From the NCBI GenBank assembly GCA_033239005.1, contig BSQZ01000018.1:1697536-1761535 (forward strand): 64,000 bases of DNA, in the 5' to 3' direction. A program made the translations under genes and the position numbers. This DNA is from Lamellibrachia satsuma (lineage: Eukaryota; Annelida; Polychaeta; Sabellida; Siboglinidae). Every line of letters begins with the position of its first letter. Position 1 is the stretch's first letter. Shown here one piece after another: positions 36,966 through 47,322 of the stretch. The notes beneath the pieces are model-generated. The model was not told the DNA's origin, ran no database searches, and saw nothing but the letters and a program-made list of their open reading frames with translations.

Positions 36966-37360
36966 TTAATTCGGCAGTCAATTGTGTGTTGCAGCAACAC
37001 ACGTTTTACCTCCACTACTGTCAACTAGATGACAGCATAAAACAAGTTTTAACTTTCGTGATTTTGGCGGGTAATGCGCTTTGTGGATAAGTTCCTCAAA
37101 TATAGGATTATTAGGTATCCATCTGCTCTCACCGTGCGCTTTCCCGTGTATAAAAATACAGTGTTATTGTGAAACGAATTTCTTTGTTGACTTTTATATT
37201 ACGCCGCGAAGGTGCCGAAATATCTCAATAAAATAATTTGAAAATTTCCCATTATTAAATGCTTACATGCACGCACGCACGCACACACGCACGCATCTAC
37301 GCACGAATATATATGGAAAACAAATGAATTTATTCAAACATGTTGCGGGATTTTCACCCT
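36966..37360. other. non-coding stretch
   Basis: AT-rich with a short (CGCA)n run near 37270-37300. Confidence 0.5.
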
Positions 37361-37712
37361 ACAAAATATTGTCACTGTTCTCACTGCCGAATGTCCTCAC
37401 TATTAAATATTTTCACTGTCAAATGGTCTCACTGCCGAATGTTTTCACTACAAAATATTCTCACTGTCAGATGTTCTCACTGTCAAATGTTCTCACTTCA
37501 AAATATTCTCACTGTCAAATGTTCTCGCTGTCCAATGTTCTCACTGCCGAATGTTCTCTCTACAAAATATTCTCACTGTCGAATGTTCTCACTGCCGAAT
37601 GTTCTCACTTCAAAATATTCTCACTGTCAAATGTTTTCGCTGTCCAATATTCTCACTGCCGAATGTTCTCTCTACAAAATATTCTCACTGTCAAATGTTC
37701 TCACTTTCTTGG
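37361..37712. repeat. 16-bp minisatellite with higher-order structure
   Basis: Units TTCTCACTGTCAAATG, TTCTCACTGCCGAATG and TTCTCACTTCAAAATA alternate; blocks of several variants recur (37540-37600 and 37650-37710). The open frames are artefacts. Confidence 0.92.
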
Positions 37713-37813
37713 AAATGGATTGCGCAAGTAATGGCAACATTATCTCACATGCACTAACACCTCCTTCGTCAACGAAACACCTAGATGCATATCCTAGTAA
37801 GAGAACTGTTCTT

Positions 37814-37819
37814 TTTATT
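37814..37819 (-). promoter_or_regulatory. candidate poly(A) signal for the KCNE-like gene at 37849-38502
   Basis: AATAAA on the minus strand, 30 bases after the TAA. Confidence 0.5.
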
Positions 37820-37848
37820 AAGCAATTACATCGACGTTTTCGACGAAG

Positions 37849-38502
37849 TTAAGCAATATTGATACGTTGTATCGGAGTTTGCGATTCAAAGTCGTATTGT
37901 ACGATGCACCTGTCACCATTTTCACCAATATCCGCACGAGTTTCATCCGACTCCGACACACGCGACAAGGGCAGTCTAGTCTCCAGCGGCATTCTTAGCG
38001 TCTCGCACGCCGTCGTCTCCGTGGGTAACAACGACACCGCCTCGGCGCCGCTGCAGCCGGGTCGAGGATGTCCTCCCCGCACGCCGCTAGGCCGAGGTAC
38101 GACCCCGGACAAACAGAACGGAGGCATTGGTGGGGAAGCGTTCAGCTTGGCGACGACTGCCAGTTTGCGGTGGTGGCGGTGGCTCCGAGACGACGTTCTC
38201 CGCACCACCCGCGCCACTTTCAAGTACTCGTTTATCTGGTGGTCCCGTACCATCTTGCGACGACTCCTTGCGACGTTGGAGAAGATCAGAAACGCCGCGA
38301 CGACGCCGTACACGAAGAGGAACGTTAGGACGTAGAATGCGGCGCCGTCGTCAGATTCCCCTGTTATCGCCCGCCCGCTCGGACCCGGCTCGTCTGGCAG
38401 TTCTACCACTTGGACGGTGATCGTCTTGTTCGGCGGGAACTGGTGCGTGATGCGAGCCACTTCAAGCTGTAGAGCTCGCTGTATGTCCTCCTGTTGCTGC
38501 AT
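37849..38502 (-). CDS. KCNE-like single-pass membrane protein A (intronless frame, 217 aa)
   Basis: The ATG at 38502 gives a 217-aa protein; the frame is open six codons further but without another ATG. The N-terminal ~50 residues carry one sequon (NKT) and no signal peptide, as in KCNE proteins. One TM helix follows at about 55-77 (AAFYVLTFLFVYGVVAAFLI), then a basic juxtamembrane segment ARSRRKMVRDHQINEYLKVA. This parallels the KCNE signature (TM, R-S-[KR]-K, then D-P-x-x-x-Y-I). A second shared block, SSRSHRHHRKLAVVAKLNA, occurs in the two paralogues. The remaining ~100 residues are Pro/Ser/Gly-rich and low in similarity. GC content is much higher than the surroundings. It probably acts as a beta subunit of voltage-gated K+ channels at the plasma membrane; that role is inferred from family resemblance only. 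Confidence 0.68.
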   Translation of the reverse strand: MQQQEDIQRALQLEVARITHQFPPNKTITVQVVELPDEPGPSGRAITGESDDGAAFYVLTFLFVYGVVAAFLIFSNVARSRRKMVRDHQINEYLKVARVVRRTSSRSHRHHRKLAVVAKLNASPPMPPFCLSGVVPRPSGVRGGHPRPGCSGAEAVSLLPTETTACETLRMPLETRLPLSRVSESDETRADIGENGDRCIVQYDFESQTPIQRINIA

Positions 38503-38960
38503 CGTAGTCGAAACCCACAAAGGGGAACCATAGTTCGGTGATCTAACACATGTAGATATGTAGGTACACGCAGCTAGATTCGGCTGGCCGACGGACTGCG
38601 TGAAAAACAGTCCTCAAAGCTCCGACAGCCAAACTCAAACAATGGTAATGTAATTGCACCCTTCTGTCCACAGCATTAAGCTACCAGGTCATATGCGTTG
38701 TCGATCGTATCTCTGGTTATGTACTTGATTACAATGGAAGCCCTGAAGGATTTGCGTATGAATAGTTGTGTAGAAAACAATTTGTTCAGCCATACTACGA
38801 ACTCACAGGCGAATTAATGTGATATTAGAAACGGATAATTTTAGACTAAGATATATTGAAACTTGGCATAGTGATTACCTATCAAGAAACTGTTTTATTC
38901 TTTCCGAATATTTCGAGCGACTCGGTCTTGGTCGGCGGACCGACGTTGCTATGAGCACGT
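38503..38960. promoter_or_regulatory. upstream region of KCNE-like gene A
   Basis: No TATA box or exon stands out. The right part (38880-38945) has a dispersed motif, TCCGAATATTTCGAGCGACT, shared with 4375. Confidence 0.3.
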
Positions 38961-39029
38961 GACACAAGATCATGTTACACAAGGTCATGTGACACAAGAT
39001 CATGTTACACAAGGTCATGTTACACAAGC
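38961..39029. repeat. 15-bp tandem repeat
   Basis: Four and a half copies of KACACAAGRTCATGT. Confidence 0.9.
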
Positions 39030-39797
39030 TGGAGTAGGACTGGGGAAGTTCATGGTCGACGTCTCGGTTCAGGGAAGGTTTCGTTCTACGGATGTTCACT
39101 GCGGCTTTGATGTGTTTCTTATGTCAGTTCTCCTCGTGGTCTAGCGTTCTTACGTCCTCATAGAACACTGGTTTTCTTTGTTATGTTTGTGTACATCGAT
39201 GGCTGGTAGGGTTTGGCGACAGAATAGATGTTTTGTGCACCGGCACTTATTCCTCTATACTGGTCAACACCAGTGCAGACAGTGATAATAGAAAGCACAA
39301 CATCTCAACGCTTACAATATGTTTGCCTCCGCTTACTTTCGTTTGTTATCGGGTGGGGTGATTTGAAGAACTAATTCTCGAAAACGATTGGTGTTAAATA
39401 ACAAACAAGAAAAGCAAAACATATATAAATATGTATATTAAGCAGACATATCAGATGACTGGAATGAATAATGAAAGCGAGTAACAATATTGTTTAGCAA
39501 AGTTCGTAGCATTATCCATTTTTTGCAGGATTAATTATTGTCTTGCAACTACAGTTAGTGATGCATCATGACTGGATCTTGCTGGACGTACTGTGTTTGC
39601 AAGATATTACGCCATCTCAAAAGCCAGAAAGTTCCACTTATGGGATAATAGTTCAATTCGCAAAAAAATCATTTACTAATTGCACAGCGTGCTGGCTGCG
39701 AAGGATTACATTAATTCCGGCTCATTGTCCCTCCGGTTGCCTCCATATGTTCTACACCCAACTTCACTCTCTTGTAAATCGTATCTGTCAAAGTGAA
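39030..39797. other. intergenic, between KCNE-like genes A and B
   Basis: No element or exon recognised. The ORF at 39543-39878 runs antisense into gene B and is a shadow. Confidence 0.5.
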
Positions 39798-41753
39798 CTA
39801 AACGACAATCGTCCGATGCGGCATCTTATAGTCCTTTCCGTTGATCGCCTCCAGTTTCTCGACGACCATCGCCTTTAGCTTGAGTCTGCAGTTCCTCTCG
39901 TTCTTCGCCTCCAGTTTGGGCGCCAGCTTGAAGTAGCGGATGATGGCGCTTTCTCCCTGCCGCGAGTGGCTCTGGCTGCGGACGTGGGACGCAATCAGGA
40001 AGACCATGGCGAGGCTGTATATGAGTACTACTGCGACGGCGTACCTGTCGTAGTAGTAATGGTGATAGTTGTAGTGGTAGTGGTGGTGATGGTTGTAATG
40101 GTAGTGATGGTAATAGTTGTAGTGGTAGTGGTGGTGATAGTTGTAGTGGTAGTGATGGTGATAGTTGTAGTGGTAGTGGTGGTGATAGTTGTAGTGGTAG
40201 TGACGGTGATAGTTGTAATGGTAGTGATGGTGATAGTTGTAGTGGTTGTGATAGTTGTAGTGGTAGTGATGGTGATAGTTGTAATTGTAGTGATGGTGAT
40301 AGTTGTAATGGTAGTGGTGGTGATAGTTGTAGTGGTAGTGGTGGTGATAGTTGTAGTGGTAGTGATGGTGATAGTTGTAGTGGTAGTGGTGGTGATAGTT
40401 GTAGTGGTAATGACGGTGATAGTTGTAATGGTAGTGATGGTGATAGTTGTAGTGGTTGTGATAGTTGTAGTGGTAGTGATGGTGATAGTTGTAATTGTAG
40501 TGATGGTGATAGTTGTAATGGTAGTGGTGGTGATAGTTGTAGTGGTAGTGGTGGTGATAGTTGTAGTGATGGTGATAGTTGTAGTGGTAGTGGTGGTGAT
40601 AGTTGTAGTGGTAGTGACGGTGATAGTTGTAATGGTGATAGTTGTAGTGGTTGTGATAGTTGTAGTGGTAGTGATGGTGATAGTTGTAATTGTAGTGATG
40701 GTGATAGTTGTAATGGTAGTGGTGGTGATAGTTGTAGTGGTAGTGGTAGTGGTGGTGATAGTTGTAGTGGTAGTGGTGGTGATATTTGTAGTGGTAGTGA
40801 CATCAGCAATAGGGTTAACTTCGCTGCTTCGAGACTTAAGTACGACTTTTATCTAGCACACATTGCAGCAATGACTGAGTCAGGATCCCATGATTGGTGG
40901 AAACATACGAACACATTAATGGGACTAGACAGAAATATCAACACTGACATGCAAGGAGTAGCTAACAAAACAGCTAATGGTGATTGTGGATTATTAGCTA
41001 ATAGAATGAATGAGCCCTGATATTGCACTTGGGGAAATGTGTTGATTGCTAAATAAAGCCACGAAAGCCGCATTGGGCTCTTTTATTTTAAGCAAAAACC
41101 AAATGAAGACTTATCTGGGTCAACAGCATTACACCGTATAACATATTCACAGCTGTCACTAGTAATCACTGTCCATCTCTTCAACATAGCTTGCACTCTT
41201 CTGCCCTGTGTTCTAGGCACACAAATGTCTCTCAACGGAGCGGTTCAGTTGCAATATCAGAATTCAGGATAAGATTTTTCGAAAATTTTGTTCTGTATGA
41301 AAATACAAAAAGTAGTCAAAATGTAGATACGGGGGGGGGGGCTGTAAAAACCACTGACAACATGGGTTGGTAACCTGACACACGCAACAGACCTGACAAC
41401 AAAAGTACCGGTCGCTGACCGCCGGACCGGTGTTAGCTTGCAGCCCTGGTTGCAGCTGCATCGTAGATGTTATTATGCTATAGTATGTACACTCTTCTAG
41501 TACTAAGACGTTGCAAAATAACATTAATCTATTTTAAGATGATTAGAAGATGCGACATAAACCTCAGCGCTCCGACGGGGTCATCCTCTCGATGTGGCGT
41601 TGTCGTCTCGTTACTAGCGAGCTGTTCCAGCGCGTGTACGATCAGTCGACCGACTTGCGTCGCATTGTCCGCACTCCGCAACGTCAGCTGTAACGGCGAA
41701 TGGATGTTGTTGTGAAGCGATATCAGTACTGTTGTTTTATTGTGATGTAACAT
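39798..41753 (-). CDS. KCNE-like single-pass membrane protein B (two exons, 145 aa)
   Basis: Exons 41753-41563 and 40044-39798 join in phase (donor CTGAG|GTTTAT, acceptor TACGACAG|GTACGCC) for 438 nt. The N-terminal 63 residues hold three sequons (N5KT, N30AT, N48ET) and the VLISLH segment shared with paralogue C. The intron falls immediately before the TM helix (about 65-85, YAVAVVLIYSLAMVFLIASH), followed by VRSQ and an IIRYFK segment corresponding to the KCNE Y-I region. The cytoplasmic tail has the shared block RLKLKAMVVEKLEA and ends RTIVV. Length and layout match vertebrate KCNE proteins (about 100-220 aa). Almost half of the intron is a minisatellite abutting the acceptor. A LINE fragment begins about ten bases upstream of the ATG. 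The spliced product is inferred, but phase, topology and paralogy agree. Confidence 0.75.
40056..40800. repeat. GTGGTGATAGTTGTA minisatellite
   Basis: About 745 bases of 15- to 30-bp variants built from GATAGTTGTA plus GTGGTAGTGGTG/GTGATG trinucleotides. Lengths are multiples of three, so frames are open over the full array in both directions; a 327-codon Pro/Leu/Gln/Ser frame and a 296-codon Val/Ile frame are artefacts. The array lies within the intron of KCNE-like gene B. Confidence 0.95.
40801..41562. other. 5' part of the KCNE-like gene B intron
   Basis: Unremarkable apart from a G9 run near 41332 and a GCCGGACCGGTGTTAGC segment that recurs near 44061. Confidence 0.5.
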
Positions 41754-41763
41754 AGCATAGACG

Positions 41764-42225
41764 AAGAACTGATGAAGAATACAGAGGATAGAAGTTAAAG
41801 TGATTCCAGAACTGAGAGACCTTGGTTATGAAGAACGCCTAAAAGAATGTGGTTTTACATCTCTAGAGACAAGACGTGAGGAGACCAAAGTGAAGTTTTT
41901 AAGATAGAAATAGTTTGTTCTCATTTAAGAAAGGTAGTAGAACTAGAGGACGCGAAGTAACATTAGTGACGGATCAGTGTAGATTGGCTATAAGAAACTA
42001 ATCATTCTCATGTCGGACAATGCATGAATAGAACAGACTGTCAGCTTATTGTGTAAACTTTAGCAGCGTGAATATGTTTAAACACATCAACATCTCAGGA
42101 GGGCGGGTTACATAAAGATGAAACATTGTTGGACTGTAGATAAGCCAATTGCCTCCTTGTCCATTTGCCATATGGGCATTTTGCCTTGGATGGCAATCTT
42201 GGTAAGTCTTGCTAAATCTTGTTAT
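41764..42225 (+). mobile_element. CR1-like LINE 3' part, degenerate
   Basis: Decayed C-terminus (TTCCAGAACTGAGAGACCTT, then CTCTAGAGACAAGACG) and the 3' UTR ending in GATGGCAATCTTGGTAAGTC. It matches 9850-9447 in reverse complement. It starts next to the ATG of KCNE-like gene B, on the opposite strand. Confidence 0.85.
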
Positions 42226-43500
42226 TAAAGATCCTGCATGTGGACGACGAAGCAGTGGTGGCAGATAGCAAGGCGGAACTACGGAAGACAGCATCCAAAT
42301 AAATCTTGAGAACATCGAAGTAATGTGGATAGGTGACATGAGATTGACCTGCATGCAATGGTCGATGAAAAAACTATTAAGCAAGTGGCCAGCTTTGTGT
42401 ACTTGGGCGGAACAGTGTGTGAAGATGGAGGAAGTGGCAAGATGGAGGAAGTGGCAAGATGGAGGGAGTGGCAAGGTGGAGGAAGCGGCAAGATGGAGGA
42501 AGCGGCAAGATGGAGGAAGTGGCAAGGTGGAGGAAGTGGCAAGATGGAGGGAGTGGCAAGATGGAGGGAGTGGCAAGATGGAGGAAGCGGCAAGATGGAG
42601 GAAGCGGCAAGATGGAGGAAGTGGCAAGGTGGAGGGAGTGGCAAGATGGAGGGAGTGGCAAGATGGAGGGAGTGGCAAGATGGAGGAAGCGGCAAGATGG
42701 AGAAGTGGCAAGGTGGAGGAAGTGGCAAGGTGGAAGAAGCGGCAAGATGGAGGAAGTGGCAAGATGGAGGAAGTGGCAAGACGGAGGAAGCGGCAAGATG
42801 GAGGAAGTGGCAAGATGGAGGGAGTGGCAAGATGGAGGGAGTGGCAAGATGGAGGAAGCGGCAAGATGGAGGAAGTGGCAAGGATGGAGGAAGTGGCAAG
42901 GTGGAGGAAGCGGCAAGATGGAGGTAGTGGCAAGATGGAGGAAGTGGCAAGATGGAGGAAGTGGCAAGATGGAGGAAGTGGCAAGTGATAAGGAGGTACA
43001 GAGTGCAAGCAGGAGTGGCAACATGGAGGAGGGTGGAATTTTTTATGTGGGACAGAAAGTTAAAGAAACAGCTAAAGGGAAACATGCGTGGTTCCAGCTT
43101 GTGTACATGTGTTGTGAACACTTGCAGTGCCAGAGAGACAGGAGGAGAAGCTGAACACAATTGGGTTAGGTGAATGCGAAAGCATAAGGAAGATTAGGAA
43201 ATTAAAAGAAGAGAGCGGAACGAAGAAACACAATATAAGGAATTGGAAGCTGGCTGCGATAAACAGGACACATAAAGAGAATGGGTGATAACAGATTGCT
43301 AAAGGAAGCACGGGAACAGAACAGATAGAAGAAGAGGAAGACAGACAATGAGATGACATAGGTGAATAGCCGAGAGTGAAGGAATGGCAGAAAATCGTGA
43401 TAGATGGAGAAGGCTCGTCAAGAGGACTGAAGTGGTGTCTAAGTGGTGTCTAAGTGGTATGGCCCGCAAGGAACCAAGGGGAATAATAATAAGTATCATT
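42226..43500 (+). mobile_element. LINE RT fragment with internal 18-bp satellite expansion
   Basis: Before the array: LHVDDEAVVADSKAEL (the catalytic VDD region) and QVASFVYLGGTVCEDGGSGK, the segment just after the RT palm in this LINE group. After the array: QAGVATWRRVEFFMWDRKLK, then KQLKG and a final HNWVR, which normally follow directly. The 3' part (43145-43500) has LINE-tail motifs such as RVKEWQKIV and ends near an AATAATAATAAG run. The array therefore expanded inside LINE coding sequence. There are several stops and frame changes, so it is inactive. Confidence 0.75.
42424..42985. repeat. 18-bp minisatellite, ~31 copies
   Basis: Unit GGARGYGGCAAGATGGAG; 18 bp is six codons, so long frames are open on both strands. 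One unit is a base short or has an indel near 42701 and 42885. Confidence 0.95.
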
Positions 43501-45640
43501 GCATAGTTGTACCGTTGTGTGGTTGACGTGAATATAAATGACATTTCTTAATTTGTATAAAACTGTAAAAAAATGTAACGACTATACATATTCAAACTCT
43601 CCCAATTTTTGAGATGTATATCTCACGAACCAATCTCCCACAACCCTCTTGGGTTCTGGTAAATTATGATCTTCCTTTCCCGAGAGACTGCTGTGAGATC
43701 CTATTGCATATTACATTTAACCTTTCTACGAAAAAAAATGGCAACTACTTTGTTTCCAAAAATCAAACATGTTCCGGACCCGCAGTTTTGGAACATTTCA
43801 CAGTCGTCATATGCATGGAAGGAGATTTTCTCGATATTTTATTCCTTGGCATGTCTGTGACTGTACATAGACATCAGACACCATCAGTCGATGCGATGTA
43901 CAATAACAGCTACTTGGTCATTATATTTTCATTAATGTTTCTATTGAAGCTGCTGTGATACGTTTTGTCTCCAATAAGAGGAAGCAACATCGCGTAGTTG
44001 TATCACTGGGTGTTTGATGAAATTTAAATGGAATGAATAATTGGACGCGTTTATTTTGCCGCCGGACCGGCCGATGTTAGCATTGTGTGATATCGTTACT
44101 GAAACGCGATACGGTTGTTGACGCGGTGGGCCATTAATTTCGGATAGCCGCTACGTCATTTTATTGTGACATCACAAGTGCCGTAGCCGTTTGGCAGATC
44201 AGGTATATATTTCTTGGAGCCCCTAGGGTCATACTTTCAAATAACACAAGCAAAGCGATAGGCTAAGTTGTGTATCTTTTCGTAACACCTCTTTTTGCCA
44301 AAAAATATTCATACACAATTTCATTTTAAATGTAGGGGCCTACCTGTGCCAGTTACTTGAATTATTGCGTTTTACATGACGATTACAAATATCCGTACAT
44401 ATTTTGTTCGAAATGTAAATTGTTAATTAAATATTTGACTCACCTGCACCGATGCCGACATTTCTGTAAACTATCGCTCTTCCTAGAAGTTTGGAATGCG
44501 ACTGAAGGAGGTCGTTGAAAGAGTCACAGGCACACCCCGTCTTGCGATGCATTAATTTTGCGTCTCCTGTATTTGTTTCCAATATGAATTGTTATCCGTT
44601 TTTCGAAGCTGTTCGCCCTTCTATTCACATATCGACAGTTTTGACTGAATGCTATTGACTGAATATGCTACTATACCCACCAGTGTCTTGAGGTTCACTG
44701 GAGTTGATCTACATTTAATTATTTTATAAGAATGTTACTCTAAACTTTTTAGATTTTTTCAGTTTTCTACATTTTGGTCATAGCTGCTGTCGAATCGTGT
44801 TACATCTGCTGTACTTGACAACCCAATGCCGGCGTTTGTTGCTGCTTAATCAAAAATGTTGGGTTCTTTGGACACTTAATAGCTTGTTGCAAGTTTCGGT
44901 TGGTCGGTTTTCGTGTCACCTATTCACCGTTGTTCAAAACGTTTCGTAAATAACAGCGGTTTCCGAGTAACATGTTAATATTCTTGGTGGTTGAGCCGGT
45001 TGTTGTTCATTATTCAAGTCGCCTTATGCAACAACGACGATTTACGCAACAGTGACTAAAACATAATCCTATGTGACTACGATCGTTGATACTGATGTCT
45101 ACTATACACTGTCTCCAGTACACGACTGTGAAATTAGGCACATACGTACCACCAACCACAACCCACATTTCTACTCTTCATTGTGTACTAAGGCTGACGC
45201 GTATTGAACTGTGAGACACGCATTTCCACCAACAGGTTGATCTAACAAGGTTACTCGTCTGTGCTGGGCACATGAGTTTGAATAATTTCACACTTATGAT
45301 GCATGGTTGAATACAAGGTCAAACTCCGACGATCCCAACAAAAGGAGAAGTCACTGCCACTGACACGTTAGTGGTCTTTGGGAATAAAAGTGAATGCATT
45401 GTGTGTATACAGCGAGGCGTGAATGCCACAGAAAGCCAAAGCTACGACACTAATTACCGTGTCAACATTCGATTGACTACCGAGTTTCGTGCTCTTTCAG
45501 ACGGTGTCAAAACGCCACGCCTGGTTTGAGTCCGGTGAAAGATTTGTTGCCAGTCAAACAATGAGACCGATTGACAGCGGTTAGACAAATACTCCGCTGA
45601 CGCACGGATTGGCATTTATAAGTTTGCTTTGACACCATTT
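43501..45640. other. long stretch without recognised genes
   Basis: I looked for a further KCNE-like TM exon here on the minus strand and found none. The ORF at 43614-43958 shows no domain or splice context. GCCGCCGGACCGGCCGATGT near 44059 recurs from the gene B intron. Confidence 0.45.
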
Positions 45641-46066
45641 TCACGCCTGCTCGGCATAAATAATACCACACAATACATGTTTTTCTATTTGACTACAACC
45701 AACAGTTCGGAGACCCACATGGCGCACTACACGTACTGCTGCAGATAATAAACGAGTACTTGTACAATATTCCAATACGTTCATACATTCAGCTAAACAA
45801 GGCGACGTCGACGGGACAAGATGTTTCTCGGGTTTGACCAGCACATATGTCGTACCATTCAAATAATCTATCACAACAATCAGCGACAGTTCCAGTTCAT
45901 GATATTGGCGTAGCCAAGTCTCTTTTCTTTGCAAGTGTGATCCATGTTGAGATCCTGATGTAAGGTTAATATCCACTGTGATAACATTCGATGCTTTGAT
46001 TAACACCTTACGCCAATATAGCGAGGCACCAAATAGAAGTAGGGGGACTATCGTGGATAGTTTCAC
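45641..46066 (-). CDS. unrecognised ORF, 141 codons
   Basis: Starts with a hydrophobic MKLSTIVPLLLFGASLY that could be a signal peptide or anchor, and contains TYVLVKPEKHLVPSTSPCLA and a Cys-containing C-terminal half. It lies between KCNE-like genes B and C on the same strand, but it lacks their TM and juxtamembrane pattern. It may be chance. Confidence 0.2.
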   Translation of the reverse strand: MKLSTIVPLLLFGASLYWRKVLIKASNVITVDINLTSGSQHGSHLQRKETWLRQYHELELSLIVVIDYLNGTTYVLVKPEKHLVPSTSPCLAECMNVLEYCTSTRLLSAAVRVVRHVGLRTVGCSQIEKHVLCGIIYAEQA

Positions 46067-47060
46067 TATTGCGATAGTATCACGATAGCAGTATGACTAT
46101 TCCATTGCCATGGTTTCAGAACAATCGCAATAATATTATATAGCGAATAACCAAGAAAATAATCCCGAGCCGTATTTGATGGGTAGCGCCACCACGTGGT
46201 CTTGGAGGTAATTTACTACAATGCTGAATCCGTGACGATACTCTAATCGACGATTGTTGACGTTAAGTCAATTAATAAATCAAATAGAGTTGAAAAAACA
46301 TGTCCCATGAAGGACATTTATGGCCTTAGTAATTGATGCTGATATAAGCTTGATTACTAATTTAACAGCTATTCAAACACGCTTGTACAGACTTGCTGCC
46401 TATCCACGCATAACTTCTTGCCTGTTTGGATGTGTCCATGAATGGGAGGCAACAGACTCATTGACTCGTATATTATTACTTGATCACACTTCAAAAGTAC
46501 TGCATAGATACTTTTTATTTTCTCCAATGTATTCAAATGTTTTTTACAATTGTACTTAAGTACAAGTTCAAAGTTCTGCTGCCCAATGCTGGTTAGGACC
46601 GGCTATTTTATGCGCGACGAGGGATGCCTTCTTATGTTTTGTAAGTCGAGCGGACGGTTGGAGCAGGAGTTGACACTGTGTCAACTCAATTCGCAAACGA
46701 TAGCAGAATATGTGACTGCAGAAGAGACAAATGGAACACAAGAAATCACACTCTCATGAAATCATTGTTGTAGTGCCCGGAAGGGTCAATGTATGTAGCT
46801 GAAGACGACTGAGTTGCATCATTGCATAACGTGTTACAATGCAGCATATTTCCGTTTAGTGGGGTCTTGCTCACCAGCGTTACGTTCAATATGCAGTGTC
46901 CTGAGGTTGTTATATGAGTGGGGAAGTTAAACTTTTGGCTGGCGCTGCTGCTGCTGTATGCGGCTGTCCGATGCCCAGTGCCCGCATTGGAGTACGTTAG
47001 AATATATTATGCAAGTCATAGCAGTTAATGATACAAGTAATTCAATAATATAAAAAAATA
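46067..47060. other. non-coding stretch
   Basis: AT-rich; short ORFs at 46320-46559 and 46550-46759 are unsupported. Confidence 0.45.
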
Positions 47061-47114
47061 AAGGGTACAAACGTACCATATTTCGAAAATATGGTAAGTT
47101 CGTACACTTTATTG
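47060..47114. repeat. near-perfect hairpin palindrome
   Basis: Left arm AAAGGGTACAAACGTACCAT and right arm ATGGTAAGTTCGTACACTTT, around ATTTCGAAAAT. On the minus strand the right edge contains AATAAA (47108-47113), 210 bases after the stop of KCNE-like gene C. Confidence 0.85.
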
Positions 47115-47322
47115 AGATTAAGCGCCAGCACATTAAGTTATATAGTGCTGGCGGACCCGACGCTTCTTCTAGAGTCGGCGGCAGATACAGGTGAACAAAT
47201 CAAAGCTTCAACTTCGACATATGTTTGATTGTCATTCCCAAGCGTCACGACAACTTCTTGAAAGAAACGGGTACATACAGGCTGGGGCTTTCACCACAAC
47301 TCACGCGAAGTTGGGAGGTTTT

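Noticed and set aside
38068..38420. Plus-strand Arg-rich ORFs opposite KCNE-like gene A
   Set aside because: Shadows of a GC-rich coding exon; they show no domain, whereas the minus strand has a clear TM topology.
39826..40809. 327-codon minus-strand ORF of Pro/Leu/Gln/Ser repeats running into KCNE-like gene B
   Set aside because: It is the minisatellite read in a different frame from the KCNE-like exon; the TM-encoding frame starts at the splice acceptor at 40044.
42046..43160. Long minus-strand ORFs (HLATSSILPLPPS repeats)
   Set aside because: Produced by the 18-bp satellite, whose unit is a multiple of three; the underlying sequence is LINE coding on the plus strand.
45641..46066. Fourth KCNE-like gene between B and C
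   Set aside because: The hydrophobic segment is at the extreme N-terminus, and the juxtamembrane and Y-L motifs are missing.
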